Source of the DNA: Chryseobacterium jejuense
GTDB lineage: Bacteria > Bacteroidota > Bacteroidia > Flavobacteriales > Weeksellaceae
Direction: 5' to 3'
DNA length: 64,000 bases
Assembly (NCBI RefSeq): GCF_017877355.1
Contig: NZ_JAGIPR010000007.1
Span: 1-64,000, forward strand
The notes beneath the pieces are model-generated. The model did no database searches and was not told the DNA's origin. It saw only the letters and a program-made list of their open reading frames with translations. Both the position numbers and the translations under genes were made by a program. Shown piece after piece: positions 1 through 9,029 of the stretch. Position 1 is the first letter of the stretch; the number at the start of each line of letters is the position of its first letter.

Positions 1-18
1 AAGACTTAATTTAAAAGG

Positions 19-47
19 AAAGAGTCCGGTACAGTACCGAACTCTTT
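19..47 (-). terminator. Intrinsic terminator of the aquaporin gene
   Basis: A 14-bp stem (arms at 19-32 and 34-47, one mismatch) closes on a single-base loop. On the minus strand it is followed by a T-rich tract, and it lies about 90 bp after the aquaporin stop codon. The arms are near-symmetrical, so it may also act on the other strand. Confidence 0.7.
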
Positions 48-137
48 CATATAATAATATTGTTTAATTTTGTCTAAACTTTTGGGTGCAGTCTACATCA
101 GACAGGATTTTATAGTTATGTATAATTCTAAAATTAA

Positions 138-857
138 TTAGTCAGTTACTTCTGCTGTATCTCTCTGAAGTAAGAATTTGTAGATTAATCCACCTACAAT
201 TCCCCCAAGAATTGGAGCTACCCAGAACAACCAAAGTTGTGACATAGCTAGTCCGCCTGTAAAAACTGCCTGCGAAAGGGATCTTGCAGGGTTTACAGAA
301 GTATTAGTGATTGGGATAGAGATAAGGTGAATCAAAGTAAGGGCAAGACCAATAGCGATCCCTGCAAACTTACCATTAGCCCATTTATCCGTAGCTCCCA
401 TAATAACGATAAGGAAGAAAGCTGTGAGCAAGAATTCTGCAAGGAATGCTGCACCCATGCTGAATGCTTTTCCGTTGTATACTGCTTCTCCATAGAAATT
501 GGTAGCAAACGCTCCGGGTTTTGAGAAATCTACAGCTCCGGCTCCATTAAGGATTGTGTATAGACATCCTGCAGCAACAATAGCTCCAAGACACTGTGCC
601 ACAATGTAAGGGATAAGGTCTTTTGCAGAAAATCTTCCCCCTGCTAAAAGTCCGAATGAAACTGCCGGGTTGAAGTGACCACCGGAAATATGTCCTACAG
701 CATAGGCCATCGTAAGAACAGTAAGACCGAAAGCTAGAGCAACCCCTAAAAGTCCGATGCCAATATCAGGAACACCTGCTGCAAAAACAGCGCTCCCGCA
801 ACCTCCGAAAACAAGCCAAAATGTGCCGAAAAATTCAGCAAAAAGTTTTTTTATCAT
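138..857 (-). CDS. aqpZ: Aquaporin Z, water channel
   Basis: Six-transmembrane MIP-family channel of 239 residues that lets water cross the inner membrane. Both half-helix signatures are visible: HFNPAV in the first half and SVNPARS in the second. The segment [17 protein letters not shown] carries the histidine and arginine of the selectivity filter in the arrangement typical of water-selective AqpZ, not the glycerol-type GlpF. I chose the start [12 protein letters not shown] at 857 because the extra nine upstream codons are not conserved in character and the family begins just before this helix. Single-gene unit, divergent from the next gene, with its own terminator. Confidence 0.93.
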   Translation of the reverse strand: MIKKLFAEFFGTFWLVFGGCGSAVFAAGVPDIGIGLLGVALAFGLTVLTMAYAVGHISGGHFNPAVSFGLLAGGRFSAKDLIPYIVAQCLGAIVAAGCLYTILNGAGAVDFSKPGAFATNFYGEAVYNGKAFSMGAAFLAEFLLTAFFLIVIMGATDKWANGKFAGIAIGLALTLIHLISIPITNTSVNPARSLSQAVFTGGLAMSQLWLFWVAPILGGIVGGLIYKFLLQRDTAEVTD

Positions 858-1074
858 ATTGTTTATTTTTAAAATGTAACTCAAATGTAGAATTTATATC
901 TTAAAGTAAAAAGTTAAAACTGAAAAAAAATATCAAAATTAGAGGAATAAAAATTGTAAATTAAATAAATTGGTTTGATGTTTGTTTGGGATTTGTCGGG
1001 ATACTATTGTGGTTATTGTTGAATGAGCTAACATAATTGTTTTATCCTTCCGTAGTAATTTAAAGTGGTGGTTA

Positions 1075-1695
1075 ATGAGAAAGTTTCTTTGTGTGGTCTT
1101 TGTACCTTTTATGTATAGTTTACATTATTCGCAGGCGGCAAAAAAAAACCTTCCCTGCTATGATCTTACAACTGTTTTAAAGGTTGAGCCTACTGCGCTT
1201 TACAAACCCCATCTGGATGCTTCTAAAAGTTTTGGAGTACACCTACTGAAAGATTCTAAAACGGTACAGAAGTATATTAATAAAGGAAAGTTTCATAAAA
1301 TTAAGAAATCGGGAAAAGGATATCAGATTCAGAAACTTGATTACAGTAAAGCCTATATGGTTTCTAAAGCCAAAACCACATTGGAAAATATCGGTTCCAA
1401 ATTCAGCAAGGCAACCAAAGGAGCAACATTTACTGTTTCATCCATAACCCGAACACTGGAAGATCAATGCAGATTAAGAAGAGTGAACTCTAATGCATCC
1501 TTGGGAATAAGCTCTCACAACTACGGAAATTCCTTCGATATTTCTTATGTAAGATTCAATAACGTTCTTAAAAATAATCCGAAAATGGAAGTGGCTTTGG
1601 AGAAGGTTTTAAAGCATTATGCAGATGCTGGAAGAATTTATTACATAAAAGAAAGACAACAGAGCTGTTATCATATTACAGTGCGGAATTATTAA
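1075..1695 (+). CDS. DUF5715 family secreted protein, possible M15-like peptidase fold
   Basis: Protein of 206 residues with an N-terminal hydrophobic segment ending near Ser-Gln-Ala at residues 19-21, consistent with export. The C-terminal half contains SSHNYGNSFDISY followed, some 50 residues later, by CYHITVRN. This H...D...H layout resembles the zinc ligands of the M15/VanY D,D-carboxypeptidase fold that DUF5715 proteins share. A role at peptidoglycan is therefore plausible but not shown. It stands between the aquaporin and the regulatory module and has no obvious operon partner. The family call is from memory of its motifs. Confidence 0.7.
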   Translation: MRKFLCVVFVPFMYSLHYSQAAKKNLPCYDLTTVLKVEPTALYKPHLDASKSFGVHLLKDSKTVQKYINKGKFHKIKKSGKGYQIQKLDYSKAYMVSKAKTTLENIGSKFSKATKGATFTVSSITRTLEDQCRLRRVNSNASLGISSHNYGNSFDISYVRFNNVLKNNPKMEVALEKVLKHYADAGRIYYIKERQQSCYHITVRNY

Positions 1696-1758
1696 TTAAA
1701 TTCCTACTTGCACAGCATGTTTAGTTTATATAATTTTATACAACTAAAAACCATGCTT

Positions 1759-2529
1759 ATGACAACATTAAACATCGTAGACTATTTACTTCCTGTAGAA
1801 GAATGCAGAATTGCTGCAGATGAATGGAGCCTTTGTCGTTCTAATTATTCGAAAATCAAGGAATTAATTCCTGCCACCTATGTCTTTACGATTTCTGATG
1901 GTCCTCTTGAATGGATGAAAAGCTTCAGGGATTATCCTGAATTCTGTGCTACAATGGGAGTATGGAAAAATCAACTGATCCTGATTTTTTATCCTATGAA
2001 TGAAAAAGGAGACAGAATAGATCAAAGAGAATATCCTTATTGCTTTCTTTCCGAATTGGTAAGTGATGTAAAACTTCAGGAGATACAAGAATATACCATT
2101 GTTAAAAATACCATTCTTTCCAAAAGCCTTGAAAAAATTGAGAAAAATACAGATATGGCTTTTCCTATATCCAATACACCCATTCTTGAGCAGGATAAAG
2201 CGATAGAAGCTATTGAAAGCTGGAGAGAATCGGGGATGGATTGGTTTTACAAAGAGTGTAATGAATCTAAAGGAATCGGAATTTTTAAAAGATTTTATGT
2301 TCCTACGGCAGATTTATGCCTTACAGATGAAGGTTTGAAGGAAATTAAATGTTCTTTCGGACTTAAATATAACGATGTGTACGGGAAAATGTTGGTAACT
2401 CTTATTTTTATCTCTTTCCGTGAAAATCTTCAGAATGCAGAACGTGCTCAGATGATGTCCAATACCTATGACTGGGCAAAGCCATGTCCGCCTATCTGCC
2501 GTATACCAGGATTGGATGGTGAATTTTAA
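1759..2529 (+). CDS. Hypothetical protein, first gene of the kinase/DUF2235 module
   Basis: I do not recognise this protein (256 residues from ATG 1759; ATG codons at 1717 and 1753 are also in frame). It has no signal peptide or membrane segment and looks cytosolic. It contains several cysteines and an unusual C-terminal Trp-Ala-Lys-Pro-Cys-Pro-Pro-Ile-Cys stretch that could bind metal or form a disulfide. The gene ends 8 bp before a six-helix membrane protein and is followed by a two-component system and a DUF2235 protein in the same direction, so it is probably co-transcribed with them. Confidence 0.6.
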   Translation: MTTLNIVDYLLPVEECRIAADEWSLCRSNYSKIKELIPATYVFTISDGPLEWMKSFRDYPEFCATMGVWKNQLILIFYPMNEKGDRIDQREYPYCFLSELVSDVKLQEIQEYTIVKNTILSKSLEKIEKNTDMAFPISNTPILEQDKAIEAIESWRESGMDWFYKECNESKGIGIFKRFYVPTADLCLTDEGLKEIKCSFGLKYNDVYGKMLVTLIFISFRENLQNAERAQMMSNTYDWAKPCPPICRIPGLDGEF

Positions 2530-2537
2530 AATAATAA

Positions 2538-3170
2538 ATGAAAGGAATGGCAGATCTTTATAAGACGATTTTATTCCTAAATTACGGGTTACTTCTTACA
2601 GTTATAGTGTTAGGAGCTGTCAAATACCACATATTAAATCCTAAAGAAAAGCAGTATTTTTATTGTACTGCTTTTCTGTTTTTTATTGAACTGCTGAATC
2701 TGGTTTTACCTTATGTTTTCAAGCTTAATGATACCTCATTTATTTATCCCTTCTACATTGCCGGAGAGTTTTTCTTACTGACAGGTCTGTTTATCAGAAA
2801 ATTGGATTGGCCTAAATATCTTTTAGGGTTGGGAGCTTCAATTGCAATGGGTTTTATGATCTCAAAATACGGTTTTGATGAGCCCGCTAATGCCGATATT
2901 GCAAAAGTTGTTTCCAATATCATAATCATTTGTTTATCCGGAGTAATGCTGATTGATGAAATCAAAAAAACATCTGTTCAGAACCGTTTTCTTTGGGTAG
3001 ATGCCAGTATTTTTTTCTATTACTCCGTTTCAGTATTCATTTTCATTATTCAGCATCAGATTGTTAACCTTTCAGAAAACAATTATTATATTCTTTTCAC
3101 GGCCAATAATATTTTTTCCAGTATTCTGTACTGTTCACTTTTATATACCTTCATCCGATTAAAGAAGTAA
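2538..3170 (+). CDS. Six-helix integral membrane protein, putative sensory partner of the downstream kinase
   Basis: About 210 residues with roughly six or seven hydrophobic helices spread over the whole length and short loops; nothing catalytic is visible. ATG 2547 (MADLYK) is an alternative start. It ends 17 bp before a short histidine kinase that has only a single N-terminal hydrophobic stretch and no extracellular input domain. By context it may serve as the membrane sensor or anchor for that kinase. In Bacteroidetes, multi-helix membrane proteins beside small LytS/NarX-like kinases are common. Function is inference. Confidence 0.6.
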   Translation: MKGMADLYKTILFLNYGLLLTVIVLGAVKYHILNPKEKQYFYCTAFLFFIELLNLVLPYVFKLNDTSFIYPFYIAGEFFLLTGLFIRKLDWPKYLLGLGASIAMGFMISKYGFDEPANADIAKVVSNIIIICLSGVMLIDEIKKTSVQNRFLWVDASIFFYYSVSVFIFIIQHQIVNLSENNYYILFTANNIFSSILYCSLLYTFIRLKK

Positions 3171-3187
3171 CCTTAAATATCAATCTT

Positions 3188-3952
3188 TTGATTCTCATAA
3201 TTGTTACCATAGCAATTATAGTATCCTTTATAATGCTCGCTTACAGAGCTTTTATAAGTAGAATTATTAAAGAAAAAAATGTACAGCATCAAGCAGAAGT
3301 TCTTCATCAGAAAAAGCTGGTATTGGAAAACATCAAAGCTCAGGAAGAAGAACGGAAAAGAATTGCTGTGATGATTCATGATGATATAGGAAATCGACTT
3401 AATATTCTTTCTTTATGGCTTAATAATCTGGATACAAAAGGAGATGAGCTGATTAAAAAAAATATTCACAGCCAGATGTCTTCACTTGTTGATGCTGCCA
3501 GAAGTATTTCCCATTCATTATATCCGGTTAATCTGGAATCGGTAGGACTGGTTTTGTATGCAGAAGAACTCATTGCGAACCTTTCCCATAAGATTAACAT
3601 TTCCCTGCAGGTGATGCCCGGATATGAAAAGAAAGATATCTTCGTAGAAGTACAGCTGTATCGTATTATTCAGGAATTTACTACCAACGTAATCAAGCAT
3701 TCTAATGCCACAGATTTGTGGATTTATATAAAAGATTATCCGAAAAATATGGCAGTCGTTATTTCAGATAACGGTCAGGGATTCGAGTATGAGGAAGTAA
3801 CAAAAGGTATGGGAATCAAAAACATTGAATCCAGAATCAAATCGATGAATGCCATTCATAAATGGAAAAAATCTTTTTTAAATAAAGGAAGTCGTTTAAT
3901 CATTAAAATTCCGAAACATTATGAGTTCCCAAATCAAAATAGCACTAATTGA
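3188..3952 (+). CDS. Sensor histidine kinase, NarX/LiaS type (HisKA_3)
   Basis: A 254-residue kinase. Residues 1-22 form one hydrophobic segment, followed by a charged coiled region and the dimerisation box EEERKRIAVMIHDDIGNRL with the phospho-accepting His. The C-terminal ATPase domain has the N box (TTNVIKHSNAT) and the G1 box (ISDNGQGF). There is no periplasmic sensor domain, so input must come through a partner, perhaps the upstream six-helix protein. The start codon appears to be TTG at 3188, which includes the membrane helix; ATG 3233 would delete most of it. Its last 32 bp overlap the response-regulator gene, indicating translational coupling. Confidence 0.88.
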   Translation: MILIIVTIAIIVSFIMLAYRAFISRIIKEKNVQHQAEVLHQKKLVLENIKAQEEERKRIAVMIHDDIGNRLNILSLWLNNLDTKGDELIKKNIHSQMSSLVDAARSISHSLYPVNLESVGLVLYAEELIANLSHKINISLQVMPGYEKKDIFVEVQLYRIIQEFTTNVIKHSNATDLWIYIKDYPKNMAVVISDNGQGFEYEEVTKGMGIKNIESRIKSMNAIHKWKKSFLNKGSRLIIKIPKHYEFPNQNSTN

Positions 3953-4598
3953 TGATGAGCAGCTGATCCTTGAAGGGGTAAAAATGCTGCTGTCCAATGA
4001 AAAAAATATATCCGTATGCCTTACTGCAGATAACGGGCCTGATTTTATAGCATATCTGGAGAAGATTTCAGAAAAAGAATTTCCAGATATTGCACTGGTA
4101 GATGTTCAGATGAAACCGATGAATGGTTTTGAACTGGTAGAAATTCTTAAAGAAAAATATCCCGATCTTAAGATCATTATTTTGTCTTCTCACTACAAAA
4201 CATCCATCTTAGGATATATGGTTAAACTTGGAGTTTCAGCTTTCCTTCCTAAAAATTCAGATAAGAAAACATTTATTGATGCCATTACAATGGTTGATAA
4301 AAATGGAGTTTTCTTTACGGCTGAAGATCACCAGATGTTGTTTACCTATATGAACAGTTCTGCTAAGAAAAATTCACTCTTTGAAACTGAAGATGAACTG
4401 TCTGAGAGAGAAAAAGATGTGGTGAAACTGATCTGTCAGGAATTTACCAACAATGAAATAGGGGAAAAACTATTCATAAGTCCCAGAACTGTTGAAAGCC
4501 ACAGGCAGCGTATTCTTGAAAAGATAGGCGCTAAAAACACAGTGGGAATAGTAATTTATGCCATTGTGAACAATATTTACTCTCTTGAAAAAATATAG
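3921..4598 (+). CDS. Response regulator, NarL/FixJ family
   Basis: A 225-residue DNA-binding regulator. The receiver domain has the acidic pair Asp11-Asp12, phospho-acceptor Asp61 (in ALVDVQM) and Lys111. A LuxR-type helix-turn-helix spans about residues 158-215, with NNEIGEKLFISPRTVESHRQ as the recognition region. The start overlaps the end of the kinase gene, so the two are a cognate pair. It is followed by a terminator, then by the DUF2235 gene, which is a likely target. Direct targets cannot be read from the sequence. Confidence 0.92.
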   Translation: MSSQIKIALIDDEQLILEGVKMLLSNEKNISVCLTADNGPDFIAYLEKISEKEFPDIALVDVQMKPMNGFELVEILKEKYPDLKIIILSSHYKTSILGYMVKLGVSAFLPKNSDKKTFIDAITMVDKNGVFFTAEDHQMLFTYMNSSAKKNSLFETEDELSEREKDVVKLICQEFTNNEIGEKLFISPRTVESHRQRILEKIGAKNTVGIVIYAIVNNIYSLEKI

Positions 4599-4602
4599 CT
4601 TG

Positions 4603-4628
4603 ATTCCGTAGAAATACGGAATTTTTTA
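4603..4628 (+). terminator. Intrinsic terminator after the response regulator
   Basis: An 8-bp perfect stem (ATTCCGTA/TACGGAAT) with a GAAA loop is followed by six Ts. It lies 4 bp past the stop codon and separates the two-component operon from the DUF2235 gene. Confidence 0.75.
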
Positions 4629-4751
4629 TTTGGTACTTTTCACTCTAGCCAAACTGCACTTTCTTCCGTTATTTTGAAATATCTCTATTAGGGATTTTAA
4701 AAAAAAACATAAATGCACAGAGAAGATCTGTAATAAAAAATTAACAAAAGA

Positions 4752-6095
4752 ATGAATGTTAGTAGAGTGATTTCCGTCGGGATTTTCTTTGACGGTACGG
4801 GAAACAATGGAGTAAATGCACTTTCATCAGATAAACCACTGAGTAATAATGAAAGCTATCACGGTGCATTCACCAATATCTATAAATTGTACAAATCATT
4901 TATCGGTAATGAAAAAATATATATCGAAGGAATAGGAACAATCCCAGGCGGGGAAGACAGTAATTTCGCCATGACAACATGTGCCAATCCACCTTATGGA
5001 AAAGGATACTCATCAGATGATAAGCTTCAGAAAGCAGAAGACTTTGTACAGAAAATTATTATTGATGGAGACTATGAATATCATTTTTATTTATATGGTT
5101 TCGGAAGAGGAGGAATGTTGGCCATAACCTTTAGTCATTGGCTTTTTTCAAACTATTCTTTTGCCAGGATTAAGGTGAAATTTCTGGGAGCTTTTGATAC
5201 CGTAGAATCAAAACCTTTTAATACGTATGATCTGAGTGTGCCTTATCAGGTGGAAAATGTATTGCATATTTGTGCAGTCAACGAATGTCGGTTCTTTTTT
5301 CCATTAACTGGTATTTTTGAGAATTCAAAAATGATGCAGGATTGCCGGTTCCGGAATAATACTTCCGTTTGGAAAGAAATTTTTGTTCCGGGAGCTCATG
5401 CGGATATTGGTGGTGGCTATCTGGAAGGGCCGCAGTCTGTCTATATTTCTACAGATTTTGCCAATACGGATGGTCTTATAAATTATATTCAAAATATAAG
5501 AAACAGAACAACAGATATTGAAGGAAATAAAGTATGGGATGCGCTACTCTCGGAATTTGGAGTAGAAAGAAAAGATGCTTTTTCTAAAGCTTATGCTTGC
5601 AGAGATAAAGTTTACAACGAACTATCAAAACTATATGGGAAACTGATGTTGCAGGAAACCAATGCAATATCACCGGTCTTTATATCGGGAAAAGATTTTG
5701 AAACAGATTATAACAGACATCCTTTATTAGAAGATTTGTATAAAGAAATGCTGGTCTATGTAAAAGATCTTTCCATAGATGAAAAACCAGTATACAATTA
5801 CAATGAACTTGCTGATTATATCCACATTTCAGCAAATTTCGGACTTTATCATGATGGTTTGTCGAAACGATCCGAGTATGAAATAAATGTCGAGCTTCTC
5901 AACAACGGATTAAATGTTTCAAGCAGTACTATTGTAGATCAGAAAAGCCATGCAAGGCTTTCTGCTGAGCTTCACCTTCCTGATGATAGCTTTGTAGCTG
6001 AATTTCTATACGGAACAAGTGTTCCCAATAATGATATCTGGACTCGTTCAATTATCAAAACTCCGGCAACAAGGCTGGATGAAATCAATAATTAA
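4752..6095 (+). CDS. DUF2235 / Tle1-like alpha/beta-hydrolase with degenerate nucleophile elbow
   Basis: A 447-residue protein whose first 230 residues match the DUF2235 (T6SS phospholipase Tle1-like) fold: VGIFFDGTGNN at the start, the nucleophile elbow at 115-120, the acid region LGAFDTV (Asp149) and GAHADIGGGY with His216. In active family members the elbow reads GFSRG; here it is Gly-Phe-Gly-Arg-Gly, so the nucleophile serine is glycine (residue 118, codon GGA at 5103-5105). Asp and His remain. It may be an inactive paralogue, for example a binding or decoy protein, or use another residue. No signal peptide. The C-terminal 200 residues are not recognised. Confidence 0.82.
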   Translation: MNVSRVISVGIFFDGTGNNGVNALSSDKPLSNNESYHGAFTNIYKLYKSFIGNEKIYIEGIGTIPGGEDSNFAMTTCANPPYGKGYSSDDKLQKAEDFVQKIIIDGDYEYHFYLYGFGRGGMLAITFSHWLFSNYSFARIKVKFLGAFDTVESKPFNTYDLSVPYQVENVLHICAVNECRFFFPLTGIFENSKMMQDCRFRNNTSVWKEIFVPGAHADIGGGYLEGPQSVYISTDFANTDGLINYIQNIRNRTTDIEGNKVWDALLSEFGVERKDAFSKAYACRDKVYNELSKLYGKLMLQETNAISPVFISGKDFETDYNRHPLLEDLYKEMLVYVKDLSIDEKPVYNYNELADYIHISANFGLYHDGLSKRSEYEINVELLNNGLNVSSSTIVDQKSHARLSAELHLPDDSFVAEFLYGTSVPNNDIWTRSIIKTPATRLDEINN

Positions 6096-6128
6096 TGCTA
6101 GTCCTTATTTAGTTTTAAATTTTAGGTT

Positions 6129-6157
6129 AGGGAGCACTATTTTAGGTGTTCCCTTTT
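6129..6157 (+). terminator. Intrinsic terminator after the DUF2235 gene
   Basis: Stem AGGGAGCAC/GTGTTCCCT (one G-T pair) with an 8-base loop and a short T tract, 33 bp after the stop codon. Confidence 0.65.
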
Positions 6158-6244
6158 ATGTGGAGTATATTTTACATCAATAAGTATAATGACTGAACCT
6201 TGAATTTGGTATTTTATACTGTAGTTTTTAGGTTTCGATTCCTG

Positions 6245-6340
6245 TTACTTTGATATTTCTATAAATATTGTACCTTCAGGAGGATCATAATTGGTATAGC
6301 TTCTTAATGTTTTTTTAATAAATTTTACTGGAAAATCAGT
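6245..6340 (-). pseudogene. C-terminal coding relic, unknown protein
   Basis: Within the 355-bp gap before the ABC-F gene, the minus strand has about 31 protein-like codons ending in a TAA stop. The tail reads TLRSYTNYDPPEGTIFIEIS. No start codon is present and an in-frame stop closes the region upstream, so it looks like the remaining end of a lost gene. Family not recognised. The remainder of the gap (6158-6450) shows only AT-rich sequence, a -7 promoter element and a short ATTCATTA-type low-complexity stretch. Confidence 0.3.
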
Positions 6341-6402
6341 CTATAAAAAGCTCCCTGTTTTGGGTCGTTTTTTTATTTCTGGGCTATTCATTTCTTTTTC
6401 CG

Positions 6403-6410
6403 TATTTTTG
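6403..6410 (+). promoter_or_regulatory. -7 promoter element upstream of the ABC-F gene
   Basis: TATTTTTG matches the Bacteroidetes TAnnTTTG element. It lies 40 bp before the start codon. No well-spaced -33 TTG was found. Confidence 0.5.
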
Positions 6411-6450
6411 CACCCGAAAATTCATTATTCATTACTAATTATTAATTACA

Positions 6451-8379
6451 ATGCTTTCGGTTCAAAGTTTAGGATTACATCATTCAGGAAATTATTTATT
6501 TCAAAACGTAAATTTCACCATTAAAAAGGATGATAAAGTAGGGCTCGTAGGGAAAAATGGAGCAGGAAAATCTACTTTATTGAAAATGCTGTCCAAAGAA
6601 ATTAATTTCTACGAAGGAGAGGTTGTAACAGAAGGAAGCATTACCATTGGTTTCCTGAAGCAGGATCTTGATTTCGTAAAAGGAAGAACCGTTTGGGCTG
6701 AAACCATGCAGGCTTTTGAGCAAATTAATGCATGGAAGAATGAGCTGGAAGAGGTTAACCACCAAATGACTGTAAGAACCGATTACGAGAGTGATTCATA
6801 CACGGATTTAATTAATAAAATGACCGAGCTGAATGACCTTTTAATGAACCATGATGCCTATAATCTTGAAGGTGATATGGAAAAAGTATTGTTTGGTCTT
6901 GGATTTAAAGCTGATGATTTTCAAAAAATCACAGATGAATTTTCAGGAGGATGGAGAATGAGAATCGAATTGGCAAAACTTCTTCTTCAAAAGAATGATA
7001 TCATGCTTCTCGATGAGCCTACCAACCACCTGGATATGGAATCCATCATCTGGCTTGAAAATTTCTTAAAAGATTATCCGGGAGCAATTGTTCTGGTAAG
7101 TCACGATAAGCAGTTTATGACCGCTGTTTGTAACCGTACTTTTGATATCAATAATAAGAAAGTTGACGATTATAAAGCCAACTATACCAAATATCTGGTG
7201 ATGCGTGAAGATCGCCGTGAAAAACTGATTCAGGCTAAAAAGAATCAGGATGCGGAGATCAAGCAGATGGAAGATAATATTAATAAGTTCCGTGCAAGTG
7301 CTACAAAAGCATCTTTCGCACAGTCACTTATTAAGAAATTAGACAAAATTGAGCGTATTGAAGTAGATAACGAAGACGTTTCAAAATTCAATATCCGTTT
7401 CGTACAGTCTATGGTTCCTGGAAAAGTGATTTTCGAAGCAGCTAAACTTGGAAAAGCTTATGGTCAGAAACAAATTTTTGATGATGTAGATTTCATTGTT
7501 CAGAGAGGAGACAGAATTGCTCTTTTAGGGCAAAACGGACAAGGAAAAACAACATTAGCTAAAATTCTAGCAGGAGATATTAAAGATTATTCAGGAGCCT
7601 GGAATCTTGGTCACAATGTAAACATTGGATATTTTGCACAGAATCAGGAAGAGGTTTTAACACCTAATAAAACGGTTCTTGAAGAAGCAGAAGATGCTGC
7701 AACTGAGGAAACCAGACCTAGAGTAAGAGACTTATTAGGATCTTTTCTATTCCAGGGAGATGCCGTTACAAAGAAAACAAAAGTACTTTCCGGAGGAGAA
7801 AGAAACCGTTTAGCACTTTGTAAACTGTTGCTTCGTCCTTTCAATACGTTGATTATGGATGAACCTACCAACCACTTGGACATTCAGTCTAAGGAGATTA
7901 TTAAGTTGGCATTACAGAATTTTGAAGGTACGCTGATCGTAATCTCTCACGACAGGGAATTCCTTCAGGGGCTTTGTGATAAAATCTATGAGTTCCGTGA
8001 TGGAAAAATGAAAGAATTCTTGGGAGACATCAACGAATATCTTGAATACAGACAAAAAGAAAGCATCAGAGAGATTTCTGCAGAAAAGGCGAAGCTTCAT
8101 AGCGAAGTGAAGGAAGAACCTAAGAAAGTGGAAGAAAAACCTGTTGTAAGTACTAGTCAGACATCAAATGTTATCACTAAAGAACAAAAAAATATTCAGA
8201 ATAAAATCAAGAAGGTAGAAGAAAAAATTTCTGAGCTTGAGACTAAAGTAGAAGAAATGGAAGCTTCTTTCGCTAAAGAAAATCCTTCCGATGAAACTTT
8301 AGAAAAATATAATAAAGTTAAAGAAGAGCTGGAAAATGCTCTTCAGGAATGGGAATACTTAGGAACTCAACTTGATTAA
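6451..8379 (+). CDS. ABC-F family ATPase, probable ribosome-associated factor
   Basis: A 642-residue soluble protein with two ABC ATPase domains and no membrane segment, the hallmark of ABC-F translation factors. Domain 1 has Walker A GKNGAGKST, signature FSGGWRMR and Walker B LLDEPTNHLD. Domain 2 has GQNGQGKTT, LSGGERNR and IMDEPTNHLD. The linker between them is charged and helical, and the C-terminal 110 residues form a Lys/Glu-rich coiled coil like that of Uup. These proteins act at the ribosomal E site during elongation or resolve stalls; some give antibiotic resistance, but nothing here shows that. Single gene with its own terminator. Confidence 0.93.
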   Translation: MLSVQSLGLHHSGNYLFQNVNFTIKKDDKVGLVGKNGAGKSTLLKMLSKEINFYEGEVVTEGSITIGFLKQDLDFVKGRTVWAETMQAFEQINAWKNELEEVNHQMTVRTDYESDSYTDLINKMTELNDLLMNHDAYNLEGDMEKVLFGLGFKADDFQKITDEFSGGWRMRIELAKLLLQKNDIMLLDEPTNHLDMESIIWLENFLKDYPGAIVLVSHDKQFMTAVCNRTFDINNKKVDDYKANYTKYLVMREDRREKLIQAKKNQDAEIKQMEDNINKFRASATKASFAQSLIKKLDKIERIEVDNEDVSKFNIRFVQSMVPGKVIFEAAKLGKAYGQKQIFDDVDFIVQRGDRIALLGQNGQGKTTLAKILAGDIKDYSGAWNLGHNVNIGYFAQNQEEVLTPNKTVLEEAEDAATEETRPRVRDLLGSFLFQGDAVTKKTKVLSGGERNRLALCKLLLRPFNTLIMDEPTNHLDIQSKEIIKLALQNFEGTLIVISHDREFLQGLCDKIYEFRDGKMKEFLGDINEYLEYRQKESIREISAEKAKLHSEVKEEPKKVEEKPVVSTSQTSNVITKEQKNIQNKIKKVEEKISELETKVEEMEASFAKENPSDETLEKYNKVKEELENALQEWEYLGTQLD

Positions 8380-8389
8380 TTCATCATAC

Positions 8390-8424
8390 AAAAGCTTCAT
8401 AATTTACTTTATGAAGCTTTTTTG
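8390..8424 (+). terminator. Intrinsic terminator after the ABC-F gene
   Basis: Perfect 11-bp stem AAAAGCTTCAT/ATGAAGCTTTT followed by a T run, 11 bp past the stop codon. Confidence 0.8.
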
Positions 8425-8512
8425 TAACAAAATACCATCCTTTCCTACTTATCAATAGTGAATCGTAAAAGTAATTTAATGGAAGTTGTAGCTGAGAATT
8501 AAATTATTTTCA

Positions 8513-8520
8513 TAATTTTG
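8513..8520 (+). promoter_or_regulatory. Promoter with -7 element 4 bp before the start codon
   Basis: TAATTTTG ends four bases before ATG 8525, and a TTG at 8486-8488 lies 24 bp further upstream. With this spacing the transcript would start at or next to the ATG, that is leaderless or nearly so. Confidence 0.5.
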
Positions 8521-8524
8521 AACC

Positions 8525-8878
8525 ATGATTAAAGAAAGCAGAAACTTAAAAGTATTTATTTCCAGGCTATTGTTTGGGGTATACTTCATCGCGCTGCTTT
8601 CTCAAAGCTTTCACCATCACGAATCTGTAGATTATTTTAAGGCATTTAATCTTAAAAAAGTCGAAAATTCTATAACGAAAGCTATTACTAAAGAGAAAGC
8701 GGGTGACTGTCTGGCCTGCCATTTTTTGGTAACCGGACACACATTAGCTCCTGAAGAATTCAGCTTTAGCTTTGAGCATTACACGCACGAAGTAAAGCAA
8801 ATTATCGCTATTCAGGAAAAAATCTGGTCTCAGACCAAATTTACCTTTCAGCTTCGCGGACCGCCCGCAATTTCCTAA
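8525..8878 (+). CDS. Small histidine-rich membrane-anchored protein of the metal-receptor cluster
   Basis: Protein of 117 residues with one N-terminal hydrophobic helix (about 10-26) and a His-rich flank, SFHHHES, then GDCLACHFLVTGH near the middle. The CxxCH could bind heme c, but the single motif beside other histidines and a His-rich lipoprotein two genes on fits metal coordination better. Such short Cys/His proteins often precede TonB-dependent receptors in Flavobacteriia. It probably forms an operon with the receptor 243 bp downstream or shares its control. Exact function unknown. Confidence 0.6.
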   Translation: MIKESRNLKVFISRLLFGVYFIALLSQSFHHHESVDYFKAFNLKKVENSITKAITKEKAGDCLACHFLVTGHTLAPEEFSFSFEHYTHEVKQIIAIQEKIWSQTKFTFQLRGPPAIS

Positions 8879-9029
8879 TCAACACATTCTTATTGGGTTT
8901 ATAACTCTATGCTTTAGAGTTTAATGTTTAAAGTTGTTGAAAACAGCTGTTAGTTCGTAATGGGTAAATACTCAGCTGCTTACTTCTGTGATTTTAAATT
9001 ATTGCTTTTCATCATTGAAACATTTTGCA

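Noticed and set aside
8731..8745. CxxCH heme c motif in the small His-rich protein
   Set aside because: A single motif in a membrane-anchored, His-rich protein beside metal-type genes is weak evidence for a cytochrome; metal coordination is as likely.
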